A DNA stretch of 47,712 bases from Prevotella sp. (lineage in GTDB: Bacteria; Bacteroidota; Bacteroidia; Bacteroidales; Bacteroidaceae), in contig JAGCZA010000021.1 of NCBI GenBank assembly GCA_017960525.1, forward strand, positions 1-47,712, read 5' to 3'. Position numbers and translations under genes: made by a program. The stretch's first letter is position 1, and each line of letters begins with the position of its first letter. Shown here in pieces: positions 8,858 through 17,220 of this stretch. Under the pieces are notes generated by a model. That model did not search any database. It worked only from the letters and a program-made list of their open reading frames with translations, and was not told the DNA's origin.

Positions 8858-11563
8858 ATGAAGATAAAGAGTAAAACCATTGTCCTTTGCTTGGGCTTGT
8901 GCCTGTTCTCCTTGGTTGCCTTTGCGCAGAAGACAGGACACACGCTGAATGTCAGTGTTACTGATGCCTCCACCCGCGAATCGGTGGTTATGGCCACCGT
9001 GGAACTTCTGCCCACAGGAGTCGCTACCACCACCGACCTTGATGGAAAGGCCACGCTGACCAATATCCCGACGGGACGTTACACCTTGCGCCTGCGCTAC
9101 GTGGGAATGGAGACGCTGGAGCGTGCCGTGATGGTTGATAAGGATTTGACGATGCAGTTGCGTCTCACGCCCACCAGTCTGGCTTTGAAGGAGGTCACCG
9201 TGACGGCCCAGCAGAAGGAGAGCGGTGCATCGACAGCCAGCGTCGTGGGCCGGCAGGCCATCGACCACTTGCAGGCTACGAGCCTTGCCGACGTGATGCA
9301 ACTCATCCCTGGCCAACTGATGGGCAACCACGACCTGACGCAACAGGCCAATCTGCAACTGCGCTCTCTGGTGAACAACAACACGGCAGCCTTCGGCTCC
9401 AGCATTGTGGTGGACGGTATGCCCATTTCCAACAATGGCCAGTTGACGCAGGGGCAGTTCTCTTCCACGGCCTTTACCGGCACTGACTTGCGCCAGGTGT
9501 CGGCCGACGACATCGACAATGTGGAAATCATCCGTGGTATTCCGTCGGCAGAATATGGCGACCTGACCAGCGGTCTGGTTGTGGTACATTCGAAGGTGGG
9601 CGTCACCCCGTTGCAGGTGAAAGCCAAAATCAACCCCGGCCTGCAGAACTACAGCGTGGGCAAGGGTTTTGCCCTTGCCAAAGCCGGCATCCTCAACGTT
9701 AGTGGCGACTATGCCAAGGCTTGGGGCGACCCCCGACAGAAGACGCGCTCCTACGACCGCTATACCGTGAACCTGGGCTATGGCATCGACTTCTCCAAGA
9801 AATGGCATACCGACACGAAGGTGCGCTTTATGCAGGCCAAGGACTGGACGGGCAACGACCCTGACGCACAGGACGACGGCACCTACTCGAAGAACAAGAC
9901 CACAACCATTGGTCTGACGCATAATGGCCGTGTGCGCCTTGATTTGCCTTTGGCCCGCTCCCTGAAGTACACCGCTGGTATCAGTTACAGTATCATTGAC
10001 TCCCACAACTCCAGTTTCGTGGCCAACAGCACCGGTCTGCTGCCCATCCTCACGGCACGCGAGACGGGCTACTATGACGTGCCTTGGATGACCACCTCCT
10101 ACTTGGCCACGGGCATCACCGAGAGCCGCCCTGGCAATGTTTTCTTAAAGTTGACCGACGATTTCTTCCTGCGCAAGGGCAAGACCGTGCAGAGTTTCAA
10201 ACTGGGTGCTGAGTACCACTACGACTGGAACACCGGCCGAGGCTATTACAACGACGACGAGGCACGGCCTTACCGGCCCAACAGCAGCGGACGTCCACGC
10301 GCCTTCGACGACATCCCCGGCCTGCACCAATTGTCGGCTTTCGCCGAGGATCAGTTCACTTGGAACATCAACAAGGTGAACCGTCTGCGCATCGGACTGG
10401 GCCTGCGCTTCACCGCCTTGCAGCCATTCGGCGACGTGGCCACCACGGCCCTCTCGCCCCGCGTGAACGTGGCTTTCACCGCCACGAAATGGCTCAACTT
10501 GCGTTTAGGTATTGGAATGAACTCGAAGACGCCGGGCCTGAACTACCTCTATCCCGACAAGAAGTACGACGACAATGTGGCCGCCAACTATATGCCGCAG
10601 GACGGCTCGAAACAGGTGCTGAACTACCATACGCAAGTCTATGACGTGAAGTATTCTGAAGGGATGAAGAACGCCACGACCACCAAGATTGAGGGTGGCG
10701 TGGACGTGAAACTGCCTGGTGGTCGCAAGGTCAGTGTGCTGGCCTATCACGACAAGACACCTGATGGTTTCGGTGCCGTCACGGAGTATTTCACCTATAA
10801 CTATAATTACTATACGCTCGACGCCCAGCACAACACCATCGACAATCCTGCCAGTATTGAGAACCGTCTGGTCTATATGACCACAGGTATGATAGGCAAC
10901 ACCAACACCACGGTGAACACAGGCGTGGAACTGGATTGCGACCTGGGCGAAGTAAAGCCCCTGATGACCCGCTTCTACCTGAGCGGTGCCTGGAGCCAGA
11001 CGAAGACGTGGAGCACGGATATGAACTCGCAATCGGTGCGCAACGCCCTGCTGCCTGCCAGTTATCAGGCCATCGGTGCCACGCCGTTCAAGGTGGTCTA
11101 TCCCTCTGGCGAGGACTATATGCGCTACCGCCGATTCATTACCACCCTGCGTGCCGTTACCCATATCCCAAGGTTGAAGATGGTGGCCTCGTTCACCGCA
11201 CAGGCCATCTGGCACAACTCCAACTATAGTTTCATCGCCGACAAGGAGGTCATTGGCTACATCACGCCCGACCTGGTCTATCACCACCTCAATGGTGAGC
11301 AGTCCATCAATTTCGACGGCGGACAAGTGGCTGTCAGCGACCTCGCCATCAAGCACACCGACAACGACCCCACGAAGAACCCTGTTACCTGGAACCTCCA
11401 GGCCCGCCTCTCCAAGGAACTGGGAAATGTGGGAAGTCTTTCCCTCTATGTGAACAATGCCCTGTTCTATGAACCCTACCTCAGTGGCAACAACACCTCG
11501 ACCCTTACCCAGCGCAATACTGGCACCTTCCAGTTTGGGGCCGAACTTTCCCTTAACTTCTGA
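8858..11563 (+). CDS. TonB-dependent outer-membrane receptor
   Basis: 901 residues. There is a signal peptide (about 1-23), a carboxypeptidase-D regulatory-like domain (about 27-107, VSVTDASTRESVVMATVELLPTGVATTTDLDGKATLTNIPTGRYTLRLRYVGMETL), then a plug domain (LADVMQLIPGQLM...SIVVDGMPISNNGQ...IDNVEIIRGIPSAEYGDLTSGLVVVHSK) and a 22-strand-type barrel ending in FGAELSLNF, whose terminal Phe suits the BAM machinery. It would take up a ligand across the outer membrane using TonB energy. It is followed by a DUF4876 lipoprotein rather than a SusD-type binding protein, so a classical glycan system is unlikely. The HMA-domain protein four genes downstream suggests a metal or metallophore ligand; that is inference. 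Confidence 0.9.
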   Translation: MKIKSKTIVLCLGLCLFSLVAFAQKTGHTLNVSVTDASTRESVVMATVELLPTGVATTTDLDGKATLTNIPTGRYTLRLRYVGMETLERAVMVDKDLTMQLRLTPTSLALKEVTVTAQQKESGASTASVVGRQAIDHLQATSLADVMQLIPGQLMGNHDLTQQANLQLRSLVNNNTAAFGSSIVVDGMPISNNGQLTQGQFSSTAFTGTDLRQVSADDIDNVEIIRGIPSAEYGDLTSGLVVVHSKVGVTPLQVKAKINPGLQNYSVGKGFALAKAGILNVSGDYAKAWGDPRQKTRSYDRYTVNLGYGIDFSKKWHTDTKVRFMQAKDWTGNDPDAQDDGTYSKNKTTTIGLTHNGRVRLDLPLARSLKYTAGISYSIIDSHNSSFVANSTGLLPILTARETGYYDVPWMTTSYLATGITESRPGNVFLKLTDDFFLRKGKTVQSFKLGAEYHYDWNTGRGYYNDDEARPYRPNSSGRPRAFDDIPGLHQLSAFAEDQFTWNINKVNRLRIGLGLRFTALQPFGDVATTALSPRVNVAFTATKWLNLRLGIGMNSKTPGLNYLYPDKKYDDNVAANYMPQDGSKQVLNYHTQVYDVKYSEGMKNATTTKIEGGVDVKLPGGRKVSVLAYHDKTPDGFGAVTEYFTYNYNYYTLDAQHNTIDNPASIENRLVYMTTGMIGNTNTTVNTGVELDCDLGEVKPLMTRFYLSGAWSQTKTWSTDMNSQSVRNALLPASYQAIGATPFKVVYPSGEDYMRYRRFITTLRAVTHIPRLKMVASFTAQAIWHNSNYSFIADKEVIGYITPDLVYHHLNGEQSINFDGGQVAVSDLAIKHTDNDPTKNPVTWNLQARLSKELGNVGSLSLYVNNALFYEPYLSGNNTSTLTQRNTGTFQFGAELSLNF

Positions 11564-11578
11564 GAACAGATTGAAGAT

Positions 11579-12817
11579 ATGACAACGAAACACCTCTCCT
11601 CTCACTTTCGTTTAGTAGGTTGCGCAATCTTCGCAACCCTCCTCGCTTCCTGCGTCGATTTCGACGATGCCACCCACGCCCTCTCCGCCCGCGTGCAATT
11701 GTCGCTGCCAAGTGAGTTTACCGCAAACACCGGCCTTGGCGGCCACGACGTGACGCTCACTATGGGCACGCAGAGGCACACCGCCACCACCGACGCTGAG
11801 GGTATCGCCACTTTCACAGGGCTTGTACCCGATGTTTACGACATATCGTGTTCGTGGACCATTAGCGCTGAAGAGTATCGTGCTCTTACTGGTGATGCGC
11901 AGGTCATTAGCGGCGCCTCCATCAGCGGTTCGCTCAACCAGCGCCTTATCACCCAGGACGAGACCATCAGCCTGCCCACCAGCCTGAGCATCGACCGCGA
12001 CATCATCATTGGCAAGATATTCTATGCTGGCTCGAAGGACCTGAACAATCGCACATATATGGCTGGCAAATACGTTGAGTTGTACAACCAGAGCAATGAT
12101 ACAGTCGATGTCAGCGGACTCTATCTCGGTCTCGTTGAGGGAGAAAGCACCCAGGCCTACACCTTGGAGAACCTGCACGAGGTCTATGAGGACAGCGTCA
12201 TTCTGCTCAAACAGGTGTTCCGCATACCAGCCGATGCACCTTATTGTGTGGCTCCTAGCGGCACGGTGCTCATCGTGAACAGCGCCATTGACCACACGCC
12301 CAACGACACGCTGGAGAACGACCTCACGGATGCTGACTTCGAGGCCAAGGACACCAGTGGAAAGATGCAGAACAACCCCGCCACGCCGGCATTGGAACTT
12401 GTCTATACGATGTACCCCTCCGTGTCGAATATGAACCTTGTGCAGAGCGGCCCTTGTGGCGTGGTCATCTTCCGCACCGATGACGACGTTACCACCTGGC
12501 CCCTGACCTATCCCTACGGCAAGACCGCTGGCAACCAATGGATTCTGTGCCCCAAACGGCACATCATTGACGGCGTGGAGTGCCTCCGACTGACCAACAA
12601 GACACCTGCCGTGGACGTTGGCACTAAGCGACTCTATGCCGACATCGACGCTGGCTACACCGTTATCAACGCCATCAGCGGTTGGAACGGCGAGGTGGTC
12701 TATCGCCGCACCAGCAAGTTGATGCCCGACGGACGCCCCATCCTTACGGACACCAACAATTCAAGCAACGACTTCCAAACATCGACAACGATAAAACCGA
12801 GAGAGTATGACAAATAG
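11579..12817 (+). CDS. DUF4876-like surface or periplasmic lipoprotein
   Basis: 412 residues with a lipobox at LLASC (Cys25), so lipid-anchored. Residues about 30-115 form an Ig-like or carboxypeptidase-regulatory-like beta domain (TANTGLGGHDVTLTMGTQRHTATTDAEGIATFTGLVPDVYDIS). The main body (IIIGKIFYAGSKDLNNRTYMAGKYVELYNQSNDTVDVSGLYLGLVEG) matches what I recall of DUF4876; KYVELYNQSNDTVDVSGLYLG resembles a lamin-tail-type beta sandwich. In Bacteroidetes such proteins accompany TonB receptors and may act as the ligand-binding partner, as SusD does for SusC. It starts 15 bases after the receptor gene and overlaps the next gene by 11 bases. Ligand unknown. Confidence 0.75.
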   Translation: MTTKHLSSHFRLVGCAIFATLLASCVDFDDATHALSARVQLSLPSEFTANTGLGGHDVTLTMGTQRHTATTDAEGIATFTGLVPDVYDISCSWTISAEEYRALTGDAQVISGASISGSLNQRLITQDETISLPTSLSIDRDIIIGKIFYAGSKDLNNRTYMAGKYVELYNQSNDTVDVSGLYLGLVEGESTQAYTLENLHEVYEDSVILLKQVFRIPADAPYCVAPSGTVLIVNSAIDHTPNDTLENDLTDADFEAKDTSGKMQNNPATPALELVYTMYPSVSNMNLVQSGPCGVVIFRTDDDVTTWPLTYPYGKTAGNQWILCPKRHIIDGVECLRLTNKTPAVDVGTKRLYADIDAGYTVINAISGWNGEVVYRRTSKLMPDGRPILTDTNNSSNDFQTSTTIKPREYDK

Positions 12818-14390
12818 TACAGGACGAAAGGTGATAGGTTTATCATTTATCATTTGTCATTTATCATTTGGCACCGCACAAGCCCAGGAAGGCCTCTATC
12901 GCTACCAGGACGCCACACAACTTTGGCGGCTCACCGACAATGCCGCCGGACTGGGTATAGACAATAGCGCAAACCGTGGCTATGCTGAGTTCCGCCTCCA
13001 ACATACTGACGGCGACTACCACCGCGTGCAGGAGGGTGGTCAGCGGAACGAACTGACTTTTGAGACTGAGCGCTATCAGCACATCGGCCAGTTCCTGGTG
13101 GGTTATGGCCGCTTCCAGTTCGATATGGACCGCACGAAAGACCGTAGTTGGGCCGACGTGATGCGTCCCTACGACTCAAATCCTTTCTATGGTGGAAGTA
13201 GCGTCAGCGGCAAGTACGACCGTCAGCAGTTCGACCTCTCGGCGGCCCTTTCCACCATTCCCATACCGTTGGCAGGCGAAAAAGCCGACAGGGAACTGAC
13301 GCTGGGCGCACGGCTCGACTACAACGTGGGCGACCTGAGCCGCCTACGCGACCCGCGCTCCCGTTCTGAGTTGCTCGACTATAAGATTTCCCCTGCCGTG
13401 ACCTATTCCTTTGGCCACAACACCCTCGGACTCAGCGGCTACTACCATCGCCGCAAGGAGAAAATTCCCAATATGACCACCGTTCAGCAGGACCCGAATC
13501 TCGCCTACTACCAGTTCTATGGTCTTGGCGAGGCCGTCGGCGCCATAGGAGGCTATAGCGGTTACCAGCGCGAGTGGGTCAACCACGAGTTCGGTGCAGA
13601 ACTGACCTATGGCTTAACGCCCAACTCCCAATTCTCAACCCTTAACTCCATTGGTATCGCCCGAGGCAAGGAGGACGTTTGGGGACAATACAAGTTCTCT
13701 CCAGGCCGTTATACGACATATATTTACAAGGCCGCGTCGCGCAATCGCATTGCCTCCGACCGACTTCTCCACACCATCGACATCGAGGCGGAGTGGCAAC
13801 AGGGCTATGCTGACGAATACCGCCAGCAACTCGTTCAGGAGAAAGATGCCGAAAAGGGCTACACCAGTTACCGCTACGACACGCAGATAGAGTATCGCAA
13901 GCGCCAGCAACTGACCACCATCGACGCCTCGCTCCACTATCGTCTCAACACGTTGGGAGAGTCGTCGCCCACGCCTGCCATTACGGGCTATTTCGGCTTC
14001 CTGGCCCGCCTCTCTGGCTCCACCACGAAGCACCTCCTGCCCGCATCGGAGTTGAAGCACCAGCGGTTGGACTTCTCCCTCGAAGGCGGTTATGGCCTGC
14101 TCAACGACCGCCTTTGGCTCGACGCCACCGCCACCTATAGCCGTGCCCTGAAGGCCGACCTGACTTTGGCCGATGCCACCACGGAAGTGGCCCGCCAGGT
14201 GCTCCTGCCTGATATGGCCTACTACGACGCCGACTACTGGCGCGGCCAGATTTCGGCCAAGTACCTTTTCCCCCTGAAGTTGAAAGGTCAGAGCAACACT
14301 TTCTACGTGAAAGCCTACGCCGACATCATCAGCGCACAGCACTCACAAGACCGCAAAACCGTGGGCTTCACTTTCGGCCTTTACAACTGA
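12807..14390 (+). CDS. DUF6850-type outer-membrane beta-barrel protein
   Basis: 527 residues. A signal peptide (about 1-27, ending AQAQ) precedes a protein of alternating aromatic and polar strands (FETERYQHIGQFLVGYGRFQFDMDRTKD, LTLGARLDYNVGDLSRLRDPRSRSELLDYKISPAVTYSF, TVGFTFGLYN), as expected of an outer-membrane barrel. I recall this family as DUF6850, found with DUF4876 proteins and TonB receptors. No plug domain is visible, so it is not itself a TonB receptor. Its start overlaps the DUF4876 gene by 11 bases, which implies tight co-expression. Possible roles are a second pore or a surface assembly factor for the same ligand; neither is shown here. Confidence 0.72.
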   Translation: MTNSTGRKVIGLSFIICHLSFGTAQAQEGLYRYQDATQLWRLTDNAAGLGIDNSANRGYAEFRLQHTDGDYHRVQEGGQRNELTFETERYQHIGQFLVGYGRFQFDMDRTKDRSWADVMRPYDSNPFYGGSSVSGKYDRQQFDLSAALSTIPIPLAGEKADRELTLGARLDYNVGDLSRLRDPRSRSELLDYKISPAVTYSFGHNTLGLSGYYHRRKEKIPNMTTVQQDPNLAYYQFYGLGEAVGAIGGYSGYQREWVNHEFGAELTYGLTPNSQFSTLNSIGIARGKEDVWGQYKFSPGRYTTYIYKAASRNRIASDRLLHTIDIEAEWQQGYADEYRQQLVQEKDAEKGYTSYRYDTQIEYRKRQQLTTIDASLHYRLNTLGESSPTPAITGYFGFLARLSGSTTKHLLPASELKHQRLDFSLEGGYGLLNDRLWLDATATYSRALKADLTLADATTEVARQVLLPDMAYYDADYWRGQISAKYLFPLKLKGQSNTFYVKAYADIISAQHSQDRKTVGFTFGLYN

Positions 14391-14408
14391 GCGAAAAATG
14401 GCCCCAAA

Positions 14409-14493
14409 AGTTTGGACGAACCAAACTCCCACTTTGGACGAACCAAACTCATAGTTTGGACGAACCAAACTCCCACTTTGGACGAACCAAATT
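14409..14493. repeat. array 2: four 19-base palindromes at 22-base pitch (inverse of array 1)
   Basis: Units begin at 14409, 14431, 14453 and 14475. The consensus is AGTTTGGACGAACCAAACT, the exact reverse complement of the array 1 unit. The spacers are CCC, CAT and CCC. Units 1 and 3 are perfect; units 2 and 4 begin ACTTTGG. The array fills most of the 129-base gap between the barrel gene and the next secreted-protein gene, ending 26 bases before its ATG. I see no convincing promoter in this gap, so it is probably transcribed inside an operon. Confidence 0.92.
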
Positions 14494-14519
14494 TTACTAC
14501 AACAAATTAATAACGTATT

Positions 14520-15689
14520 ATGAAGAAGATTCTACCGATTTTAGTTGTTATTTTATCTTTGTCATTTAGTAGCGCAAATGCACAGACCAAGGACAACCCC
14601 TACACCGTGGCTCAATTGCTGGCCCAAAAGGACGCCCTTGCCGCCTCTGGCGAGACCGTCTGGGTGAAGGCCGACCTCAAGGGTCTGGGCGAGGACGGTA
14701 CAAAGACGAACAACGCCGATACTGAAGATGCCGAAGGTAAGACCGTGCGAAATATGGCCGCGCTATTTGCCGACGCCACAGGCGAGTTCGTGGCCTACAG
14801 CTGGCAGATTCTCGGCAAACTGGACATTGCCGACCTGACAAACACCAAAGACCTGCTCATCGCTCTGACATACGGCACCGCAGGTCATCCTTACGGCAAT
14901 TCGGCCTACCCGCAGTATGCCAGCAGCGAGGAGCCTACAGACCCGCATTTCTCCCTCGGCGAGGTGCACGGTGCGCTGAAACTGGACATCAAGAACGGCT
15001 TCCGGGGCTACCACATAGCCAGCAGCTACCTCGTTCCGCGTGAGATAGTCGCCGCCAGGGTTTCGTCTGGCTATACTGCCAAGAATGGGGCCACCGTCAG
15101 CTACGGCTACTACGACGGTGCGGAGGAAGGCAAGAACTACATTATCAACAAGAACACAGCCTTGGTGCTCCTTGCCTACGCCGGCACCTACGACTTTGTG
15201 CTCTCCGCCGACTACTACGAGCAAATCAATAGCAATAGCCTGAACGGGGGAGAGACGGCTGGCGTGAACACCATTCCGATGAAGAACAATGCCCTGCGCT
15301 ACCACTACCGCTTTGTGGCCAATGGCGACAAAGTGGGTTTTGAGCGCAATTGTGAAGAGTCTACGCAAGTGCGCTTAGACGCAAAGGACGAGGTCTATAT
15401 GACCATCAATGGCAACGACAACCATTTCTACGGCAACTGGACTTGGGAAACCGACGACAAGAACTGGATTTCTTGGGCAGGACAGGCCATCGCCGACTTC
15501 CACGACGAGCCTGTTGCCACGTTGAAGGGCGACGTAAACGCCGACGGCTACGTGGATGTGGCCGACATCTCGACCATCCTCACCGTGATGGCCGATAGCG
15601 GCAACGACCCCAAGGCCGACGTGAATGTCGATGGCACCGTAGATGTGGCCGACATTTCCTCGGTACTCACCATTATGGCTGAAAACTAA
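14520..15689 (+). CDS. secreted protein with C-terminal dockerin-like repeats
   Basis: 389 residues. A signal peptide (about 1-21, SSANAQ) is followed by an OB-like segment (NPYTVAQLLAQKDALAASGETVWVKADLKGL) similar to DUF6359-type domains of Bacteroidetes surface proteins; I am not certain of that family. The middle (about 130-320) is beta-rich and unrecognised. Residues about 330-389 hold two calcium-binding dockerin-type repeats (GDVNADGYVDVADISTILTVM and ADVNVDGTVDVADISSVLTIM), each with the D-x-N-x-D-G-x-x-D loop. The same tail type ends the lyase at 2100-6089. No cohesin is seen in the window, so the tail may be an export or anchoring signal rather than a cellulosome plug. It is followed 27 bases later by the HMA protein. 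Confidence 0.75.
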   Translation: MKKILPILVVILSLSFSSANAQTKDNPYTVAQLLAQKDALAASGETVWVKADLKGLGEDGTKTNNADTEDAEGKTVRNMAALFADATGEFVAYSWQILGKLDIADLTNTKDLLIALTYGTAGHPYGNSAYPQYASSEEPTDPHFSLGEVHGALKLDIKNGFRGYHIASSYLVPREIVAARVSSGYTAKNGATVSYGYYDGAEEGKNYIINKNTALVLLAYAGTYDFVLSADYYEQINSNSLNGGETAGVNTIPMKNNALRYHYRFVANGDKVGFERNCEESTQVRLDAKDEVYMTINGNDNHFYGNWTWETDDKNWISWAGQAIADFHDEPVATLKGDVNADGYVDVADISTILTVMADSGNDPKADVNVDGTVDVADISSVLTIMAEN

Positions 15690-15716
15690 AAAACACCACT
15701 AATAACGACAATCTAT

Positions 15717-16451
15717 ATGCGGAGTTTATTATTTCTTCTTTTTTCTTTCTTATTTAGCCCCGCAGGGGCGCAGGTGACCATCACCCTGCGCATCAAGGGT
15801 ATGAAGTGCGAGGAGTGCGGCCACAAGGTGATGGTGGCCGTGAAGCAATTGCCAGGCATAGAGAGTATGCGTTTCAATTACGAGCGGCGCACCACTACCA
15901 TCGTCTATGACCCCACGCAGACTTGTGTCGATTCGATTGAGGCTCGCCTTGCCGCTACGGGCCGCTACAAAGCGTCGTCCTATAGCCCCGACGAGGTCAT
16001 CCGTCGCGGGTTCGGCCTCCGTATGGACGATATGCATTGCCAGAAGTGCGCCGACCGCATTGCCGCCAAGTTGAAGCAGATAGAGGGCATTGATAGTATG
16101 TCACCTCATTTGGACAAGAACTACTACTTTATCCGTTACGACGCCAACCGCACCAGCAAGGCCGTCATCAGAGAGGCCCTGCAAGGCCTGGGCTTCACGC
16201 CCGTGAACTACTATTCAGGGCCGAAGGTCAGTTACGCCTACTACAACATTCCCGCCACGCAGACCACGCAGGAGACAATGGACGAAGTGCTCATACTTAA
16301 AGGCGTGGAGGACGTGAACGTCAATCCGGCCAGGAAGTCGCTCGCCGTCACCTACTTCACCGACGAGACCAATGCCGACCAGCTGCTGGCCGACATCCGT
16401 GCCGCCGGAATAGAGGCCCAGGTGCCCCCGCCACACGAGTGCAAGGAGTGA
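15717..16451 (+). CDS. periplasmic protein with three heavy-metal-associated (HMA)-like domains
   Basis: 244 residues with a signal peptide (about 1-18, SPAGAQ), so exported. Domain 1 (about 20-86) has a metal site GMKCEECGHK (Cys31, Cys34). Domain 2 (about 99-162) has MHCQKCAD (Cys108, Cys111). Domain 3 (about 171-236) keeps the fold pattern but has ATQTTQ where CxxC should be, so it probably does not bind metal the same way. The protein ends PPPHECKE, with a His and a Cys. HMA domains pass Cu(I) and similar soft or divalent ions between partners; here the site would be the periplasm, facing the TonB receptor system upstream. It is the last gene of the plus-strand run. The metal and partner are inferred only. 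Confidence 0.85.
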   Translation: MRSLLFLLFSFLFSPAGAQVTITLRIKGMKCEECGHKVMVAVKQLPGIESMRFNYERRTTTIVYDPTQTCVDSIEARLAATGRYKASSYSPDEVIRRGFGLRMDDMHCQKCADRIAAKLKQIEGIDSMSPHLDKNYYFIRYDANRTSKAVIREALQGLGFTPVNYYSGPKVSYAYYNIPATQTTQETMDEVLILKGVEDVNVNPARKSLAVTYFTDETNADQLLADIRAAGIEAQVPPPHECKE

Positions 16452-16485
16452 TTCTTCCGCTTTTAGCAAGTTTTCACATTTCAGA

Positions 16486-16517
16486 TTTCTCAGTTTCGCA
16501 AAAACTTCGTATCTTTG
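16486..16517 (+). promoter_or_regulatory. promoter of the toxin-antitoxin operon
   Basis: TTTC (16486-16489), 20 bases, TATCTTTG (16510-16517). The leader of about 90 bases contains a 14-codon reading frame (ATG at 16538, TGA at 16580-16582) of doubtful meaning before the antitoxin start at 16612. Confidence 0.55.
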
Positions 16518-16611
16518 CCGCAAAACTATTCATCGTAATGGGAGTGAGATTCGATAGCGCAGAGCAGCATAGCGGACAATGAGACAATAACAACTTAATA
16601 ATAAAATATAT

Positions 16612-16839
16612 ATGCCACAACTATTAGTAACAGTTAGCGACCAGGCAATGCTTCCGAGGGTGAGAATGGCTATAAAAACCCTGCGGGGGGTTGACAACGT
16701 GGTTACACCAAGAACGACCGATAACAAAGCGAAGGCTGAAACGAAAGCAAACATCAAAGATGCGCTCGAACAACTGAAACAGTATAAGGAAGGAAAAATG
16801 TCTTTCCGACCTGCTGAAGCCCTCATTGACGAATTATGA
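16612..16839 (+). CDS. probable antitoxin of a type II toxin-antitoxin pair
   Basis: 75 residues. The N-terminus (PQLLVTVSDQAMLPRVRMAIKTLRGVDNVV) is a beta-alpha segment, and the C-terminus (NIKDALEQLKQYKEGKMSFRPAEALIDEL) is a helix plus a toxin-wrapping tail of the kind seen in many small Bacteroidetes antitoxins. I cannot name the family. Its TGA overlaps the ATG of the next gene (ATGA at 16836-16839), the classic arrangement for an antitoxin-first operon. It would bind and neutralise the RelE/ParE-like toxin and probably repress the promoter at 16486. Confidence 0.7.
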   Translation: MPQLLVTVSDQAMLPRVRMAIKTLRGVDNVVTPRTTDNKAKAETKANIKDALEQLKQYKEGKMSFRPAEALIDEL

Positions 16840-17168
16840 AAATCGAGACATCACCACGCTTTGAAAGGGAGTTGAAAAACCTTGCAAACCATTATCACTC
16901 GGTAAAGCAAGACTATAAGGTCTTCCTGGAGTCACTAAAAGAAAACCCATTACAAGGAACAAGCCTTGGAAAGGGAATTAGGAAGGTGAGAATGACTATC
17001 ACCGACAAAGGGAAAGGCAAAAGCGGAGGTGCCAGAGTGCTTACTTACACTGCACTATTGACTGAGAACAATGGAACACTACTGTTGTTGACTATCTACG
17101 ATAAGTCCAATAGAAGCACAATGACTGACAAAGAGATTAGAAATCTCATTAAACAATGTGGAATCTAA
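16836..17168 (+). CDS. RelE/ParE-superfamily toxin
   Basis: 110 residues, a typical RelE/HigB-type length. ETSPRFERELKNLANHYHSVKQDYKVFLESLKENPLQGTSLGKGIRKVRMTITDKGKGKSGGARVLTYTALLTENNGTLLLLTIYDKSNRSTMTDKEIRNLIKQ follows the RelE pattern: an N-terminal strand and helical hairpin, a basic KVRM...GGARV core strand, then a LLLTIYDKS strand and a final helix. Such toxins usually cleave mRNA on the ribosome or bind gyrase; residues alone do not tell which. It overlaps the antitoxin by 4 bases. The following large secreted-protein gene starts 52 bases later with no clear promoter of its own, so read-through is possible. Confidence 0.8.
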   Translation: MKIETSPRFERELKNLANHYHSVKQDYKVFLESLKENPLQGTSLGKGIRKVRMTITDKGKGKSGGARVLTYTALLTENNGTLLLLTIYDKSNRSTMTDKEIRNLIKQCGI

Positions 17169-17220
17169 CAATTATTTTTTATTATCTAACCCTAATTATT
17201 ACCTAAAAAACAAAAAGCGT

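Noticed and set aside
8825-10006. Long minus-strand frame across the TonB receptor
   Set aside because: It is the antisense of a clear TonB receptor; its composition is typical of a GC-rich shadow.
8858-14390. Standard SusCD glycan utilisation locus
   Set aside because: The lipoprotein after the receptor has no SusD-like helical repeats, and no glycoside hydrolase is linked to it.
15717-16451. Copper-exporting P-type ATPase fragment
   Set aside because: There is a signal peptide and no membrane or ATPase segment; the frame is complete and not truncated.
17158-17220. Earlier start for the 1361-residue protein
   Set aside because: Starting at 17158 puts 21 polar residues before the signal peptide and overlaps the toxin gene; the ATG at 17221 is better.
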